Part shown: positions 25,439 through 34,832 of the stretch, in pieces
How positions within the stretch are numbered: the stretch's first letter is position 1
How the letters are laid out: every line of letters starts with the position of its first letter
From: Flagellimonas aequoris
GTDB taxonomy: Bacteria; Bacteroidota; Bacteroidia; Flavobacteriales; Flavobacteriaceae
Reading direction: 5' to 3'
NCBI RefSeq assembly: GCF_003584165.1
Contig: NZ_QXFJ01000027.1
Coordinates: forward strand, 124,001 to 188,000
DNA: 64,000 nt
Notes under the pieces: model-generated
The model's database searches: none
What the model saw: the letters and a program-made list of their open reading frames with translations, nothing else
Told to the model about the DNA's origin: nothing
Position numbers and translations under genes: made by a program

Positions 25439-25999
25439 ATGACCGAAGAAATCAACAACTGCATCAAAATTTTAAAAGAAGGTGGACTTATCCTTTATCC
25501 TACCGACACCGTTTGGGGAATCGGTTGTGATGCCACCAATCCCGAAGCGGTTAAAAAAGTGTATCAACTCAAAAAAAGGGAAGACAGCAAGGCGCTCATT
25601 TGTTTGGTGGCCCATCAGGCCATGTTGGAACGCCATGTTCGGGAAGTTCCAGAAGTAGCTTATGATATCATGGATTTGGCCACCAAACCCACCACCATTG
25701 TTTTTGATGAACCCAAGGGAATTGCCGAAAATCTTGTGGCCGAAGACAATACCTTGGCCATTCGGGTGGCCTCGGATAAATTTTGCCAATACCTCATCAA
25801 CAAATTCAAAAAACCTATTGTTTCCACCTCCGCCAACATTTCAGGGGAACCCACACCAAAACAATTCAAGGATATAGCCCCGGAAATTTTAAAAGGAGTG
25901 GACTATGTGGTAAATTTGCCGGACGTAAATAAAAATGCCATACCCTCTTCCATCATCAAATTGAGTAATGACGGTCAGGTAAAGGTAATCCGTGAGTAA
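25439..25999 (+). CDS. L-threonylcarbamoyladenylate synthase (Sua5/YrdC/YwlC)
   Basis: Makes threonylcarbamoyl-AMP for the t6A37 modification of ANN-decoding tRNAs. 186 residues, YrdC domain only: GGLILYPTDTVWGIGCDATN, KKREDSKALICL and the KPIVSTSANISGEPTP motif, all typical. The C-terminal Sua5 domain of the long form is absent, as in many Bacteroidetes. The next gene, the CCA-adding enzyme, starts immediately after the stop (TAAATG), so a tRNA-maturation operon is likely. Confidence 0.95.
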   Translation: MTEEINNCIKILKEGGLILYPTDTVWGIGCDATNPEAVKKVYQLKKREDSKALICLVAHQAMLERHVREVPEVAYDIMDLATKPTTIVFDEPKGIAENLVAEDNTLAIRVASDKFCQYLINKFKKPIVSTSANISGEPTPKQFKDIAPEILKGVDYVVNLPDVNKNAIPSSIIKLSNDGQVKVIRE

Positions 26000-27430
26000 A
26001 TGACGAAGGAGTTGCATACAGAAGCCCTACAACATCCCATTTTTAAGCTGATCGGTGAAGCCTCCGAAGAACTGGGGGTTGATTCCTATGTGATCGGTGG
26101 ATTTGTAAGGGATTATCTTTTAAAAAGGGGCACTCCAAAAGACATCGACATTGTGGCCATTGGCAGCGGTATTCAACTGGCCAAAAAAGTAGCTTCCAAA
26201 CTTAAGGGGAAACCTGAGATTTCCGTGTTCAAGAATTTTGGGACGGCCATGATCAAACACAATGACTTGGAATTGGAGTTCGTCGGTGCCCGAAAAGAGA
26301 GTTACCACCATGATAGCAGAAAACCTGTTGTGGAAGACGGAACTTTGCAAGACGACCAAAACCGACGTGACTTTACCATTAACGCCTTGGCGTTGGCATT
26401 GAACAAGGACAGTTTTGGAACCCTGTTGGACCCTTTCAATGGATTGTCCGATCTGGACCAAAAAATCCTACGTACCCCTTTGGAACCCGGAATCACCTAT
26501 TCCGACGATCCCTTGCGCATGATGCGCGCCATCCGGTTTGCCACGCAACTGCACTTTACCATAGAACTGAAATCGCTCCAAGCCATTTCGGAGAACAAGG
26601 AGCGTATCCAGATTGTATCCAACGAACGTATCGTGGACGAGTTGAACAAAATTTTGATGAGTCCCAAGCCATCCATTGGCTTTAAGCTGATGCACCAAAC
26701 GGGGTTGCTTCCCTTAATCCTTCCTGAATTGACAGCGCTGCAGGGCATTGAGGAAGTGGAAGGACAACGGCACAAGGACAATTTTTGGCACACGCTGGAA
26801 GTGGTGGACAATATCTCAGAAACCACGGATAACCTTTGGTTGCGATGGGCCGCCCTACTCCACGATATTGGCAAGGCACCCACCAAAAAATTCCATGATA
26901 AAATTGGATGGACGTTCCATGGCCACGAATTCGTGGGTTCTAAAATGGTGTACAAGCTGTTCAAAAGGCTCCGGATGCCCTTGAACGAAAAAATGAAGTT
27001 CGTTCAAAAAATGGTGTTGATGAGCTCCAGGCCCATCATCCTATCCGAAGACCATGTAACAGATTCCGCGGTACGGCGATTGGTCTTTGATGCAGGGGAT
27101 TTTGTGGACGACCTCATGACTTTGTGTGAAGCCGACATCACCACAAAAAATCCAAAGAAACAGAAAAGGTACAAGAACAATTTTCAGATTGTTCGTCAAA
27201 AAATAGTGGAGGTCGAAGAAAGGGACCACGTCCGAAACTTTCAACCCCCGGTCTCCGGAGAAGAGATCATGGAAACCTTCAACCTAAAACCTAGCAAGGA
27301 AATAGGCATCATCAAGGATGCCATCAAAGAGGCTATTCTAGAGGGCGAGATTCCGAACGAATACGAAGCCGCTTATCAATTTATGTTGGAAAAAGGCAAA
27401 TCAATGAACCTAAAAGTCCACTCCAAATGA
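26000..27430 (+). CDS. CCA tRNA nucleotidyltransferase with HD domain
   Basis: 476 residues. The N-terminal head is a class II nucleotidyltransferase: SYVIGGFVRDYLLKRGTPKD and IDIVAIGSG with metal Asp residues, RDFTINALALAL, then the RNA-binding SDDPLRMMRAIRFATQL. The C-terminal half has an HD phosphohydrolase domain (LRWAALLHDIGKAPTKKF...GHEFVGSKM). The enzyme adds or repairs CCA at tRNA 3' ends. Starts directly at the Sua5 stop and overlaps the heme A synthase start by 4 bases (ATGA), forming a three-gene operon. Confidence 0.95.
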   Translation: MTKELHTEALQHPIFKLIGEASEELGVDSYVIGGFVRDYLLKRGTPKDIDIVAIGSGIQLAKKVASKLKGKPEISVFKNFGTAMIKHNDLELEFVGARKESYHHDSRKPVVEDGTLQDDQNRRDFTINALALALNKDSFGTLLDPFNGLSDLDQKILRTPLEPGITYSDDPLRMMRAIRFATQLHFTIELKSLQAISENKERIQIVSNERIVDELNKILMSPKPSIGFKLMHQTGLLPLILPELTALQGIEEVEGQRHKDNFWHTLEVVDNISETTDNLWLRWAALLHDIGKAPTKKFHDKIGWTFHGHEFVGSKMVYKLFKRLRMPLNEKMKFVQKMVLMSSRPIILSEDHVTDSAVRRLVFDAGDFVDDLMTLCEADITTKNPKKQKRYKNNFQIVRQKIVEVEERDHVRNFQPPVSGEEIMETFNLKPSKEIGIIKDAIKEAILEGEIPNEYEAAYQFMLEKGKSMNLKVHSK

Positions 27431-28440
27431 AAAAGAACAAATATGTGGTGTATTGGTTGTTAACGGGTTGTGCGCTCATCTTTGTGATGGTTTTGGTCGG
27501 GGGAATTACCCGCCTTACCCATTCCGGACTATCCATTTCCGACTACAAGTTGATACAGGGCACCCTTCCCCCCATGAATGACCAAGAATGGCAGGAAGCC
27601 TTTGAATTGTACCAACAATACCCGGAATACCAAAAACTGAACAGTCATTTTGGCCTTGAGGATTTTAAGGACATCTATTTTTGGGAATGGCTGCATCGGT
27701 TCATTGGAAGACTTATTGGCATGGTGTTCATCATACCTTTCCTGTTCTTTTTGATCACTAAACGATTGGACAGGCCCACCATTAAAAAAGCAGTGATCCT
27801 TTTGATCATGGGTGGTTTCCAAGGATTTTTGGGGTGGTATATGGTCAAAAGCGGATTGGTGGATCGGCCAGACGTGTCCCATTTCAGATTGGCCGCCCAC
27901 TTGACAACGGCCTTCCTTACCTTTGCCTATAGCCTTTGGGTTGCCCTAGATCTAATCTATCCGGATAAAAAAGAAGTCAACACAAAGATTAGGAACCTTA
28001 TCCGGTTCGCTTTGGTCGTCCTGCTCCTGCAGATCATTTGGGGCGCTTTTGTGGCGGGATTGGATGCGGGATTCATCCACAACCACTGGCCATTGATGAG
28101 CGAAGGAAAATTGATACACGAAACGGTTTATATTGAGCAACAACCTGTGATCAAGAACTTTTTTGAAGGTAAAAGCGGTGTACAGTTTGTTCACCGTTAT
28201 CTTGCCTATGTAGTGGTGGCATTTATTTTGGCGATATGGTTCAAAACTCGAAAAATAGAGCGTACTCCGCTGCAGGAAAAAGGTCTGAAAGTGCTTTTGG
28301 CCATGGTTTTTGTACAATTTTTGTTGGGTGTATTCACCTTGATCTATGCCGTTCCTCTCTGGTTGGGAATCGCGCACCAAATCGGGGCATTTTTTCTTTT
28401 GGCCACCATGACGTTTACCTTGCACCGGTTCACCAAATAA
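27427..28440 (+). CDS. ctaA: Heme A synthase (COX15/CtaA)
   Basis: Oxidises heme O to heme A for cytochrome c oxidases. 337 residues with eight transmembrane helices; MVLVGGITRLTHSGLSISDY with the first heme-binding region, EWLHRFIGRLIG with the conserved His, HFRLAAHLTTAF, VQFVHRYLAYVVV and LGIAHQIGAFFLL supply the four heme-ligand His. The start overlaps the CCA-transferase stop by 4 bases. Function implies aerobic respiration with an aa3-type oxidase. Confidence 0.95.
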   Translation: MKKNKYVVYWLLTGCALIFVMVLVGGITRLTHSGLSISDYKLIQGTLPPMNDQEWQEAFELYQQYPEYQKLNSHFGLEDFKDIYFWEWLHRFIGRLIGMVFIIPFLFFLITKRLDRPTIKKAVILLIMGGFQGFLGWYMVKSGLVDRPDVSHFRLAAHLTTAFLTFAYSLWVALDLIYPDKKEVNTKIRNLIRFALVVLLLQIIWGAFVAGLDAGFIHNHWPLMSEGKLIHETVYIEQQPVIKNFFEGKSGVQFVHRYLAYVVVAFILAIWFKTRKIERTPLQEKGLKVLLAMVFVQFLLGVFTLIYAVPLWLGIAHQIGAFFLLATMTFTLHRFTK

Positions 28441-28483
28441 GGTCTATTTATTGTAACTTTGTGCCCACTTTAAAAATTTTTGG

Positions 28484-28996
28484 ATGATTTATAAAATCAG
28501 GATAATACTTGATGCTGAGGAAGATATCTTCAGGGATATCGAGATTGAGGACAACAATACTTTGGAAGAATTCCACAATGCCATTACCCAAGCCTTTGGT
28601 TTTGAAGGCAGTGAAATGGCTTCTTTTTATACTTGCGACGAAGAATGGAACCAAGATGAGGAAATCGCCCTTTTTGACATGAGCGACAGCGATTCTGATG
28701 TTCGGTTGATGAACGAGACCAGTTTGGATGATGTACTAACCGAACAGACCCCGAAAATGATCTATGTGTACGATTTTTTCAGCATGTGGACCTTTTTTGT
28801 GGAATTGGCCGATATTGCAGAAAAAGAGGATGGACGCGTTTACCCGAGTCTGCTGTTCAGTTTTGGGGAACTTCCCGATGCCCCGCCAGAGAAAAATTTT
28901 GAAGCCGAGGAAGGTGATTTAGAAGATGACTTTGATGATGATGATGATTTCCTCGACAGCTATGATGATATGGATTTTGATGAAAATTGGAATTGA
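28484..28996 (+). CDS. pRiA4b ORF-3-like protein (IS1096 passenger family name)
   Basis: 170 residues of a strongly acidic soluble protein. The first 120 residues, beginning MIYKIRIILDAEEDIFRDIE with NTLEEFHNAITQAFGFEG and the SFYTCDEEW segment, match the plasmid pRiA4b ORF-3-like family; the C-terminus is a low-complexity Asp/Glu tail (DDFDDDDDF). The family name comes from plasmid and insertion-sequence relatives, but here nothing suggests mobility: no transposase or inverted repeats. Function unknown. Not in an obvious operon; a repeat tract separates it from the next gene. Confidence 0.85.
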   Translation: MIYKIRIILDAEEDIFRDIEIEDNNTLEEFHNAITQAFGFEGSEMASFYTCDEEWNQDEEIALFDMSDSDSDVRLMNETSLDDVLTEQTPKMIYVYDFFSMWTFFVELADIAEKEDGRVYPSLLFSFGELPDAPPEKNFEAEEGDLEDDFDDDDDFLDSYDDMDFDENWN

Positions 28997-29009
28997 ATCG
29001 AACTTGACC

Positions 29010-29066
29010 TTCCACCCCAAACCCTTCACCCTTTTACTATAAACCTTTCACCCTAAACCCTTTACC
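29010..29066. repeat. Degenerate CCCTTTACC/CCCTAAACC repeat
   Basis: Imperfect direct units such as ACCCTTCACCC, ACCTTTCACCC and TAAACCCTTTACC fill the short gap between the ORF-3-like gene and the nucleoid-associated protein gene. The unit is about 15 bases and C/A-rich on the plus strand. No gene, hairpin or clear promoter is seen inside. Confidence 0.6.
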
Positions 29067-29072
29067 TAAAAA

Positions 29073-30131
29073 ATGCTAAACCTATATAACGCCCAGATTG
29101 AAAGTCTTTCCCTCCACCGAGTAGGAAACAAAAGTAAGAACGAAGCCGCGTTCTTATCGTCGGAACCTTTTACCTTGAACGATGAGATGGCGGGTCTGTT
29201 GAAGGAATATTTCTTCCGCCCCTTTCGGGAAAAAGAGGAGAATTACTATAGGTTTTCCAATGACGTGGATGTGGAGTTCAACGATATGTTCACGGCTGTT
29301 TCAGGTATTTTTGAAAACCCGGCGAACGGGCACGAACTTTCAAAAAAGATTACCCAACACCTCTATGACCAATCCAATCACCCCCATATCAAAAGTGGTG
29401 AGGTTTACGTGGTGCATTTTTCGGATGTGGTAATCGACAACAAGAAAACCGATGCCGTGGGCATTTTTAAGAGTGAGTTGAAACACGATTTTCTTCAGTT
29501 CAAGGAAACGGAACAAAATCTGGAAATCTTAATCAAACAAGGTATCAATGTCAACAAACTGGATAAGGGATGTATTGTCTTCAATGTGGAAAAAGAGGAA
29601 GGGTACAAAGTGTTGTCAGTGGATAGCAACCGGTATGATGCCAAATATTGGTTGGAAAACTTTTTGGGCCTGATCCCTTTGACCGATGAGAACTTTTACA
29701 CCAAAAACTACCTGAAATTCTGCCAGAACTTTGCCAAGGATGTGGTTTTACCTGCCGAGGACAAACAACAGGAAGTTTTGTTCATGAATCGCGCAGTGAA
29801 CCATTTTGCCAAAAACGATGCCTTTGAGGAAACCGCCTTTTTGAACGAGGTGATGGAAAACCCGGAATTGATTCCCGAGTTCAAACATTACAAAGTGGAA
29901 AAAGGACCCAAATACAGCATTGAGGACGTTTCCAACTTCGACATTGCCAACAAAGCAGTGAGCGATGCCCGAAGAAAGATCAAGAATGTGATCAATCTGG
30001 ATACTAACATCCAAATTAAATTGGACTTTATCAACCCGGAATCTGCAGAGAAATTTGTGGAAAAAGGATGGGATGAGGAACGCCAGATGTACTATTACTT
30101 GGTCTACTTCAACAAGGAGCAGAAAAGCTAG
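29073..30131 (+). CDS. Nucleoid-associated protein (NdpA/YejK family)
   Basis: 352 residues, soluble, family PF04245-like. It begins with MLNLYNAQIESLSLHRVGNK, the typical opening, and has the central VYVVHFSDVVIDNKKTDAVG with IFKSELKHDF, and YWLENFLGLIPL. Members bind DNA or RNA polymerase-associated complexes; exact role is not fixed. No partner in an operon: it ends by overlapping the stop of the convergent gene by 4 bases. Confidence 0.88.
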   Translation: MLNLYNAQIESLSLHRVGNKSKNEAAFLSSEPFTLNDEMAGLLKEYFFRPFREKEENYYRFSNDVDVEFNDMFTAVSGIFENPANGHELSKKITQHLYDQSNHPHIKSGEVYVVHFSDVVIDNKKTDAVGIFKSELKHDFLQFKETEQNLEILIKQGINVNKLDKGCIVFNVEKEEGYKVLSVDSNRYDAKYWLENFLGLIPLTDENFYTKNYLKFCQNFAKDVVLPAEDKQQEVLFMNRAVNHFAKNDAFEETAFLNEVMENPELIPEFKHYKVEKGPKYSIEDVSNFDIANKAVSDARRKIKNVINLDTNIQIKLDFINPESAEKFVEKGWDEERQMYYYLVYFNKEQKS

Positions 30132-31204
30132 AACTTCTTCTCGATAATCTGTTTCATACTGACATCCTCATAATTCCTGCGGACAAAATCCAGGGCATGG
30201 GTCAATATTTCACCCATATTCTTACTGTCCCTAAAATTGATATCGCCCGTAAGTTCCTGTAATTGGGCTTTGAGCATTTCAATATTCTCCGGGGTAGAAA
30301 TGGTATCCTTTCGGCAGGCATCCAAAAGTGCTGTGAGTCGATGTCCCCAACTCAAAATCCGTTTGGCAATGATGGAACGCTCCTCCACAATATACTGGTT
30401 TACCGAGTCCATCCGTAGTTTGTTCTGTACCATATCCACCATAATCTTGTTCTCCTTGAAAAATTGGGGGCGGTACACCTTCAACTTCCCTTCATAACAC
30501 TGTTGGTCAAAATCGATGGCGCGTATCTTGTAGACCACACTGTCAAAATCGTGGGTGGGAACCATTACATAGTTGTAGGAGCGCATATCTCCCAAAAGTC
30601 GGATCATACAGCGCTCGTTGAACTTTACAAACTCCTTGGCAATCTGTGCTTTATCAAATTCTGAACACTCCGGCAAATTGTTCTTGATAAACAGATCCCC
30701 GGGAATACCCACAATGTGCTCTTCGATCAAAGTATTCTCATAGATCACAAAATTCAGGTTGTAGGGAGACAGCATGTGCTCCAACTCCAGCCCATACACC
30801 CTGGAAGCATCCGTCTTTTTTACATAGAGCAAGGTGTAGTTGTCGTTCAAGATGTTACGGATCTTGATCCGAAAGGGTTTGGAGTTCCCAAAGGTGCAAT
30901 AATCCACATAATCCACGTTCAGGTATTGTAGAATGGAATCGCTACCATCCGAAACGAATATGGAATAGACGCGCTTCAATGCAAGATCAATTTCGTCCCT
31001 ATCAAACTCCGCATAATAGACCCTCACCCAAAGGGTGTCCTCATCATTCGCATCATACACGGCCACGCTGCCAGAAAACCGGAGAAGATCATCATAATGG
31101 ATGGGAATCTCGATCTTTCGGTTGTAATAATCCAAATATTCATCCAGTTCCTTGCTTATGGGATAGGCAGGTTTCTTTTTGGACATCAATTTTTCTTCGG
31201 ACAT
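30128..31204 (-). CDS. Conserved hypothetical protein with kinase-like motifs
   Basis: 358 residues, soluble, no known domain that I recognise by name. Read by eye it resembles the aminoglycoside-phosphotransferase/HipA-type kinase fold: Lys129/Lys130 in TLLYVKKTDASR as a beta-3 Lys, Glu140 or Glu142 in the following helix (YGLELEHML), a hinge-like LIEEHIVGIPGDLF (about 159-172), a catalytic-loop-like GDMRSYN (205-211, matching D-x-K/R-x-x-N), and IDFDQ (230-234) as the metal-binding DFG/DFD equivalent. The C-terminus is helical. The order and spacing fit. Inference only; the start may also be the ATG at 31186. Convergent with the nucleoid-associated gene. Confidence 0.55.
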   Translation of the reverse strand: MSEEKLMSKKKPAYPISKELDEYLDYYNRKIEIPIHYDDLLRFSGSVAVYDANDEDTLWVRVYYAEFDRDEIDLALKRVYSIFVSDGSDSILQYLNVDYVDYCTFGNSKPFRIKIRNILNDNYTLLYVKKTDASRVYGLELEHMLSPYNLNFVIYENTLIEEHIVGIPGDLFIKNNLPECSEFDKAQIAKEFVKFNERCMIRLLGDMRSYNYVMVPTHDFDSVVYKIRAIDFDQQCYEGKLKVYRPQFFKENKIMVDMVQNKLRMDSVNQYIVEERSIIAKRILSWGHRLTALLDACRKDTISTPENIEMLKAQLQELTGDINFRDSKNMGEILTHALDFVRRNYEDVSMKQIIEKKF

Positions 31205-31282
31205 TGTAAAGGGTTATTTTGTAACAAATTTCGATAAACATCGTCAAGTTAGTATAAACCATTCAAAAAACGTTAGCAACCT

Positions 31283-32179
31283 TTGGAAACAATTCTGACC
31301 GTTAACCATCTCACCAAGAAATTCGGTTACCTGACTGCCGTGAACGATCTTTCCTTCACCATTGAAAAAGGAAACGTCTATGGCATTTTGGGCCCCAACG
31401 GAAGTGGTAAGTCCACAACTTTAGGCATTATATTGAACGTGGTCAACCGTACTTCCGGCGAATTCAGCTGGTTTGAGGGCAACACCTCCACCCACGAAGC
31501 ATTGAAAAAAGTAGGGGCCATCATTGAGCGGCCCAACTTTTACCCCTATATGACCGCCATCCAAAATCTTCAACTGGTCTGTAAGATCAAGGAGGTACCT
31601 GAAACCAAAATCCAGGAAAAATTGGAATTGGTTGGACTTTGGGAGAGAAAGGACAGCAAATTCAAGACATATTCCCTTGGGATGAAGCAGCGTTTGGCCA
31701 TTGCCTCCGCCCTGCTCAACGATCCTGAAATACTAATTCTGGATGAGCCCACCAATGGCCTAGACCCCCAAGGCATCCATCAAATTAGGGAAATCATTAA
31801 AACCATTGCCGGTCAAGGCACTACCATTTTGTTGGCTTCGCATTTGTTGGATGAAGTGGAAAAGGTTTGCTCCCATGTGGTCATTCTTCGAAAGGGAGAA
31901 AATCTGTATTCCGGCCCGGTAGACAGTATGTTGGCCAGCCATGGCTTTTTTGAACTGAGATGTGGAAATCTGGACAAGCTTCAGGAATTGCTTGAAAAAA
32001 ATGCAAGTTTTGGGAAAATAGAAAACTTCAACGGTACCCTTACGGCTTATCTGAAAGAGGAAATGGACGCGGAATCGCTGAACAAGATGCTGTTTGAAAA
32101 AGGAATCGTCCTGTCCCATTTGGTGAAACGCAAAGAAAGCCTTGAAGAACAATTTTTAACCTTGACCAAAAACAACTAA
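31283..32179 (+). CDS. ABC transporter ATP-binding protein
   Basis: 298-residue single nucleotide-binding domain plus a C-terminal helical region of the DrrA/NatA type. Walker A GPNGSGKST, the signature YSLGMKQRL and Walker B ILILDEPTNGLDPQ are intact. The frame begins at TTG 31283 (METILTVNHLTKKFG), as a stop codon lies just upstream. The next gene, the permease, follows after 11 bases, so the pair is one exporter. Substrate unknown. Confidence 0.93.
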   Translation: METILTVNHLTKKFGYLTAVNDLSFTIEKGNVYGILGPNGSGKSTTLGIILNVVNRTSGEFSWFEGNTSTHEALKKVGAIIERPNFYPYMTAIQNLQLVCKIKEVPETKIQEKLELVGLWERKDSKFKTYSLGMKQRLAIASALLNDPEILILDEPTNGLDPQGIHQIREIIKTIAGQGTTILLASHLLDEVEKVCSHVVILRKGENLYSGPVDSMLASHGFFELRCGNLDKLQELLEKNASFGKIENFNGTLTAYLKEEMDAESLNKMLFEKGIVLSHLVKRKESLEEQFLTLTKNN

Positions 32180-32190
32180 TCAAAAAACGA

Positions 32191-33024
32191 ATGTTACGTC
32201 TACTCCAAATAGAATTCATAAAACTGTGGAACAATAGGGCCAGTAAGGTCTTGATCATCTCCTATTTTGTGCTTCTGACCTCCATCGCATTGATTGCGGC
32301 CATAAAGTTCGACATCGGACCTGTGCAGTTTCACTTAGCCGATCAGGGCATCTTCAACTTTCCATACATCTGGCACTTTAACACCTTTGTCACCGCACTT
32401 TTTAAATTGTTCTTGGCAATCGTGATCGTTTCCATGATGTCCAACGAATACAGCAACAAGACGATAAAACAAAATTTGATCGACGGACTTTCCAAGAAGG
32501 AATTCATACTTTCCAAGTTATTGACTGTCATTTCTTTTGCTCTCATTTCCACTGTATTTGTTTTTGTGGTATCCATGATTTTGGGGTTGGCCTATTCTGA
32601 TTATAACGAAATGTCCATCATCTTCTCCGATCTAGACTTCTTGTTCGCCTTTTTTGTGAAGTTGGTGGCCTTTTTCTCCTTCTGTCTGTTTTTGGGCATC
32701 TTGGTAAAACGTTCGGCTTTTGCTTTGGGCTTTCTGATTCTATGGAGCATTTTGGAACAAGTGGTATTTGGGCTTTTGGGTTGGAAAGTGGTTAGTTGGG
32801 ACACGGCAAAACATATTAAGAACTTTTTCCCATTGCAGTCCATGTCCAACTTGATTAAGGAGCCCTTCACTCGTCTTTCTGCGGTCCAGAACATCGGGCA
32901 GCAGATTGGGGAAGACATGAAGTTCGATTACCACACCTATTGGTACGAGTTCCTGATTGCCTTCGTTTGGACTGCCATTTTCATCTATTTATCCTATGTC
33001 CTATTGAAAAAGCGTGATTTGTAG
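32191..33024 (+). CDS. ABC-2 family transporter permease
   Basis: 277 residues, six transmembrane helices, with a large periplasmic-side loop between the first two helices typical of ABC-2 permeases. MMSNEYSNKTIKQNLIDGLS after the first helices is the family's recognisable region (permease coupling helix). Forms the membrane part of the exporter with the ATPase just upstream (11-base gap). No sign of substrate. Confidence 0.88.
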   Translation: MLRLLQIEFIKLWNNRASKVLIISYFVLLTSIALIAAIKFDIGPVQFHLADQGIFNFPYIWHFNTFVTALFKLFLAIVIVSMMSNEYSNKTIKQNLIDGLSKKEFILSKLLTVISFALISTVFVFVVSMILGLAYSDYNEMSIIFSDLDFLFAFFVKLVAFFSFCLFLGILVKRSAFALGFLILWSILEQVVFGLLGWKVVSWDTAKHIKNFFPLQSMSNLIKEPFTRLSAVQNIGQQIGEDMKFDYHTYWYEFLIAFVWTAIFIYLSYVLLKKRDL

Positions 33025-33052
33025 TATCTTGGGAGATGCACATATCATGTAA

Positions 33053-34783
33053 ATGCTGAACAGAAAATTAGTTTTCTTGGTTCTTTTGATGGGCGTGATG
33101 GCACATGCACAAAATTGCCCTGACCTCTTAAGCCCTGCCGAAGGTGCTGCGAACGTTCCCCTGAATACCACGATTTCTTGGAATCCTGTGGATGGGGTAA
33201 ATGCATTCATCATCTCCCTAGGTACAACACCGGGCGGGAATGATATTGTGTCTCCTAAATTTGTCAGCGGAACCACTTACACGCCTCCACTTGGACTACC
33301 GGAAAATGCAACCGTTTACGTCACCATTTCACTCTACTTTTATGATGGGCCAGATATTACTTGCCCCAGTATAAGCTTTACCACGGAATCGTTGACACAG
33401 CCTCCTGCCTCCTGTGCAACAATGACACAGCCTTCAGATATGGCTACCGATGTCAATCCAAAAACCAACATTTCTTGGGATTATGTTTATGGAGCCACGG
33501 GGTATCTGGTTAGATTGGGCACTACAGCGGGTGGTAGTGATATTTTGCAGCAAGATGTAGGGAACAGGTTGACCTTGAACCCAGATTTTGATCTTCCAGC
33601 TGAAACCCCCATTTTTGTAACCATCATCCCCTATAATGACATTGGAACGGCAATGGGGTGTTCCTCGCAGCAGTTTACCACGGGAATGGTTTCGGCTCTA
33701 CCGGAATGCACCAGTATGACCTATCCCCCGAATGGGGAAACCAACGTTCCCTTGACCACCGAACTGGAATGGAACGATGTACCTGGGGCAACTTCCTACT
33801 ATGTCACTATTGGAACCACACCGACCAGTAGCGACATCTTGGACAATTCCCGGTTTTATACCAACTCTACCCCTATTTTCAATCTGGAACCCAATAAGAC
33901 CTATTTCATCACCATATCCCCTTCCAACGAAACAGGTACCGCCATGGGATGTCTTCAGGAAAGTTTTACCACATCCTTTGGATGTGGCCCCTATTGGGAT
34001 GTGAACGTGGGTGACTTTGTGACCATCAATCCCGAAATTGATTTTCCAGATACCATTTCATTCTGTGAAAACGAAGCTCCATACATGGCCTTCTCCACCG
34101 ATGTTGCCGATGGATATCGCTGGTTTAAAGTGGATGACAAGGACAACGAAACATTGCTTTCGGAGACCAGTGAAGTTGCTATCACGGAAAATGGCACCTA
34201 TCGTTATGAAGCTTACAATCTAGTGGACAGGGAAGCTGGTACCCTTGAATGTCCCACCACCAAGATATTCCATGTAGTCTCTTCTGAAATGGCTTCTATA
34301 GACAACCTTAGGGTTCAAAACAGCAATGGACTACTCAGCATTCAAGTGGAAGCCTCGGGTATTGGGGATTATGAATTTGCCATTGACAACATGAATGGTC
34401 CTTATTCCGATAGCAGTGTCTTTAGCAATATTGAACCTGGGAACCACACATTGTATGTCCGCGACAAGAACGGTTGCGGGGTGGCCCAAAAAGCATTTGT
34501 TCAAGACCTTACTTTGGAAGGCTTTCCAAAATTCTTCACCCCAAACGGGGATAACATCAACGATTATTGGCAGTTCATCCAACCAGAAAAATCAGCGGAA
34601 GTAGTCTTTCAAAGTATCCGAATTTTTGACCGTTATGGTAAATTTTTAAAACAGATATCACAGGATTCACAGGGCTGGGACGGAAGAATCGCAGGTCGTC
34701 CCCTACCATCCGGGGACTATTGGTTTGTGGCCATCGATGATTCGAACCAAGAAATCAAAGGGCATTTTTCCTTAAAAAGATAA
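33053..34783 (+). CDS. T9SS type B sorting-domain surface protein
   Basis: 576 residues. A signal peptide (LVFLVLLMGVMAHAQ) is followed by three tandem repeats of about 90-100 residues with the conserved ISWNPVDGVNAFIISLGTTP pattern (also WDYVYGATGYLVRLGTTAG and WNDVPGATSYYVTIGTTPT), which look like fibronectin type III folds; a central Ig-like region; and a C-terminal gliding-motility-type domain with FTPNGDNINDYWQF, IRIFDRYGKFLK and the GWDGR...LPSGDYWF ending. That last domain is the type IX secretion type-B signal, so the protein is exported across the outer membrane and sits on the surface. Follows the ABC pair by 28 bases; likely independent. Confidence 0.92.
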   Translation: MLNRKLVFLVLLMGVMAHAQNCPDLLSPAEGAANVPLNTTISWNPVDGVNAFIISLGTTPGGNDIVSPKFVSGTTYTPPLGLPENATVYVTISLYFYDGPDITCPSISFTTESLTQPPASCATMTQPSDMATDVNPKTNISWDYVYGATGYLVRLGTTAGGSDILQQDVGNRLTLNPDFDLPAETPIFVTIIPYNDIGTAMGCSSQQFTTGMVSALPECTSMTYPPNGETNVPLTTELEWNDVPGATSYYVTIGTTPTSSDILDNSRFYTNSTPIFNLEPNKTYFITISPSNETGTAMGCLQESFTTSFGCGPYWDVNVGDFVTINPEIDFPDTISFCENEAPYMAFSTDVADGYRWFKVDDKDNETLLSETSEVAITENGTYRYEAYNLVDREAGTLECPTTKIFHVVSSEMASIDNLRVQNSNGLLSIQVEASGIGDYEFAIDNMNGPYSDSSVFSNIEPGNHTLYVRDKNGCGVAQKAFVQDLTLEGFPKFFTPNGDNINDYWQFIQPEKSAEVVFQSIRIFDRYGKFLKQISQDSQGWDGRIAGRPLPSGDYWFVAIDDSNQEIKGHFSLKR

Positions 34784-34832
34784 TCTCATTGATTCGCTTC
34801 CTTTTAGCATTATCCTTTACTATTTTTATCGA

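Noticed and set aside
28484..28996. Mobile element suggested by the name 'IS1096 passenger' protein family
   Set aside because: No transposase, terminal inverted repeats or target duplications nearby; the name is historical.
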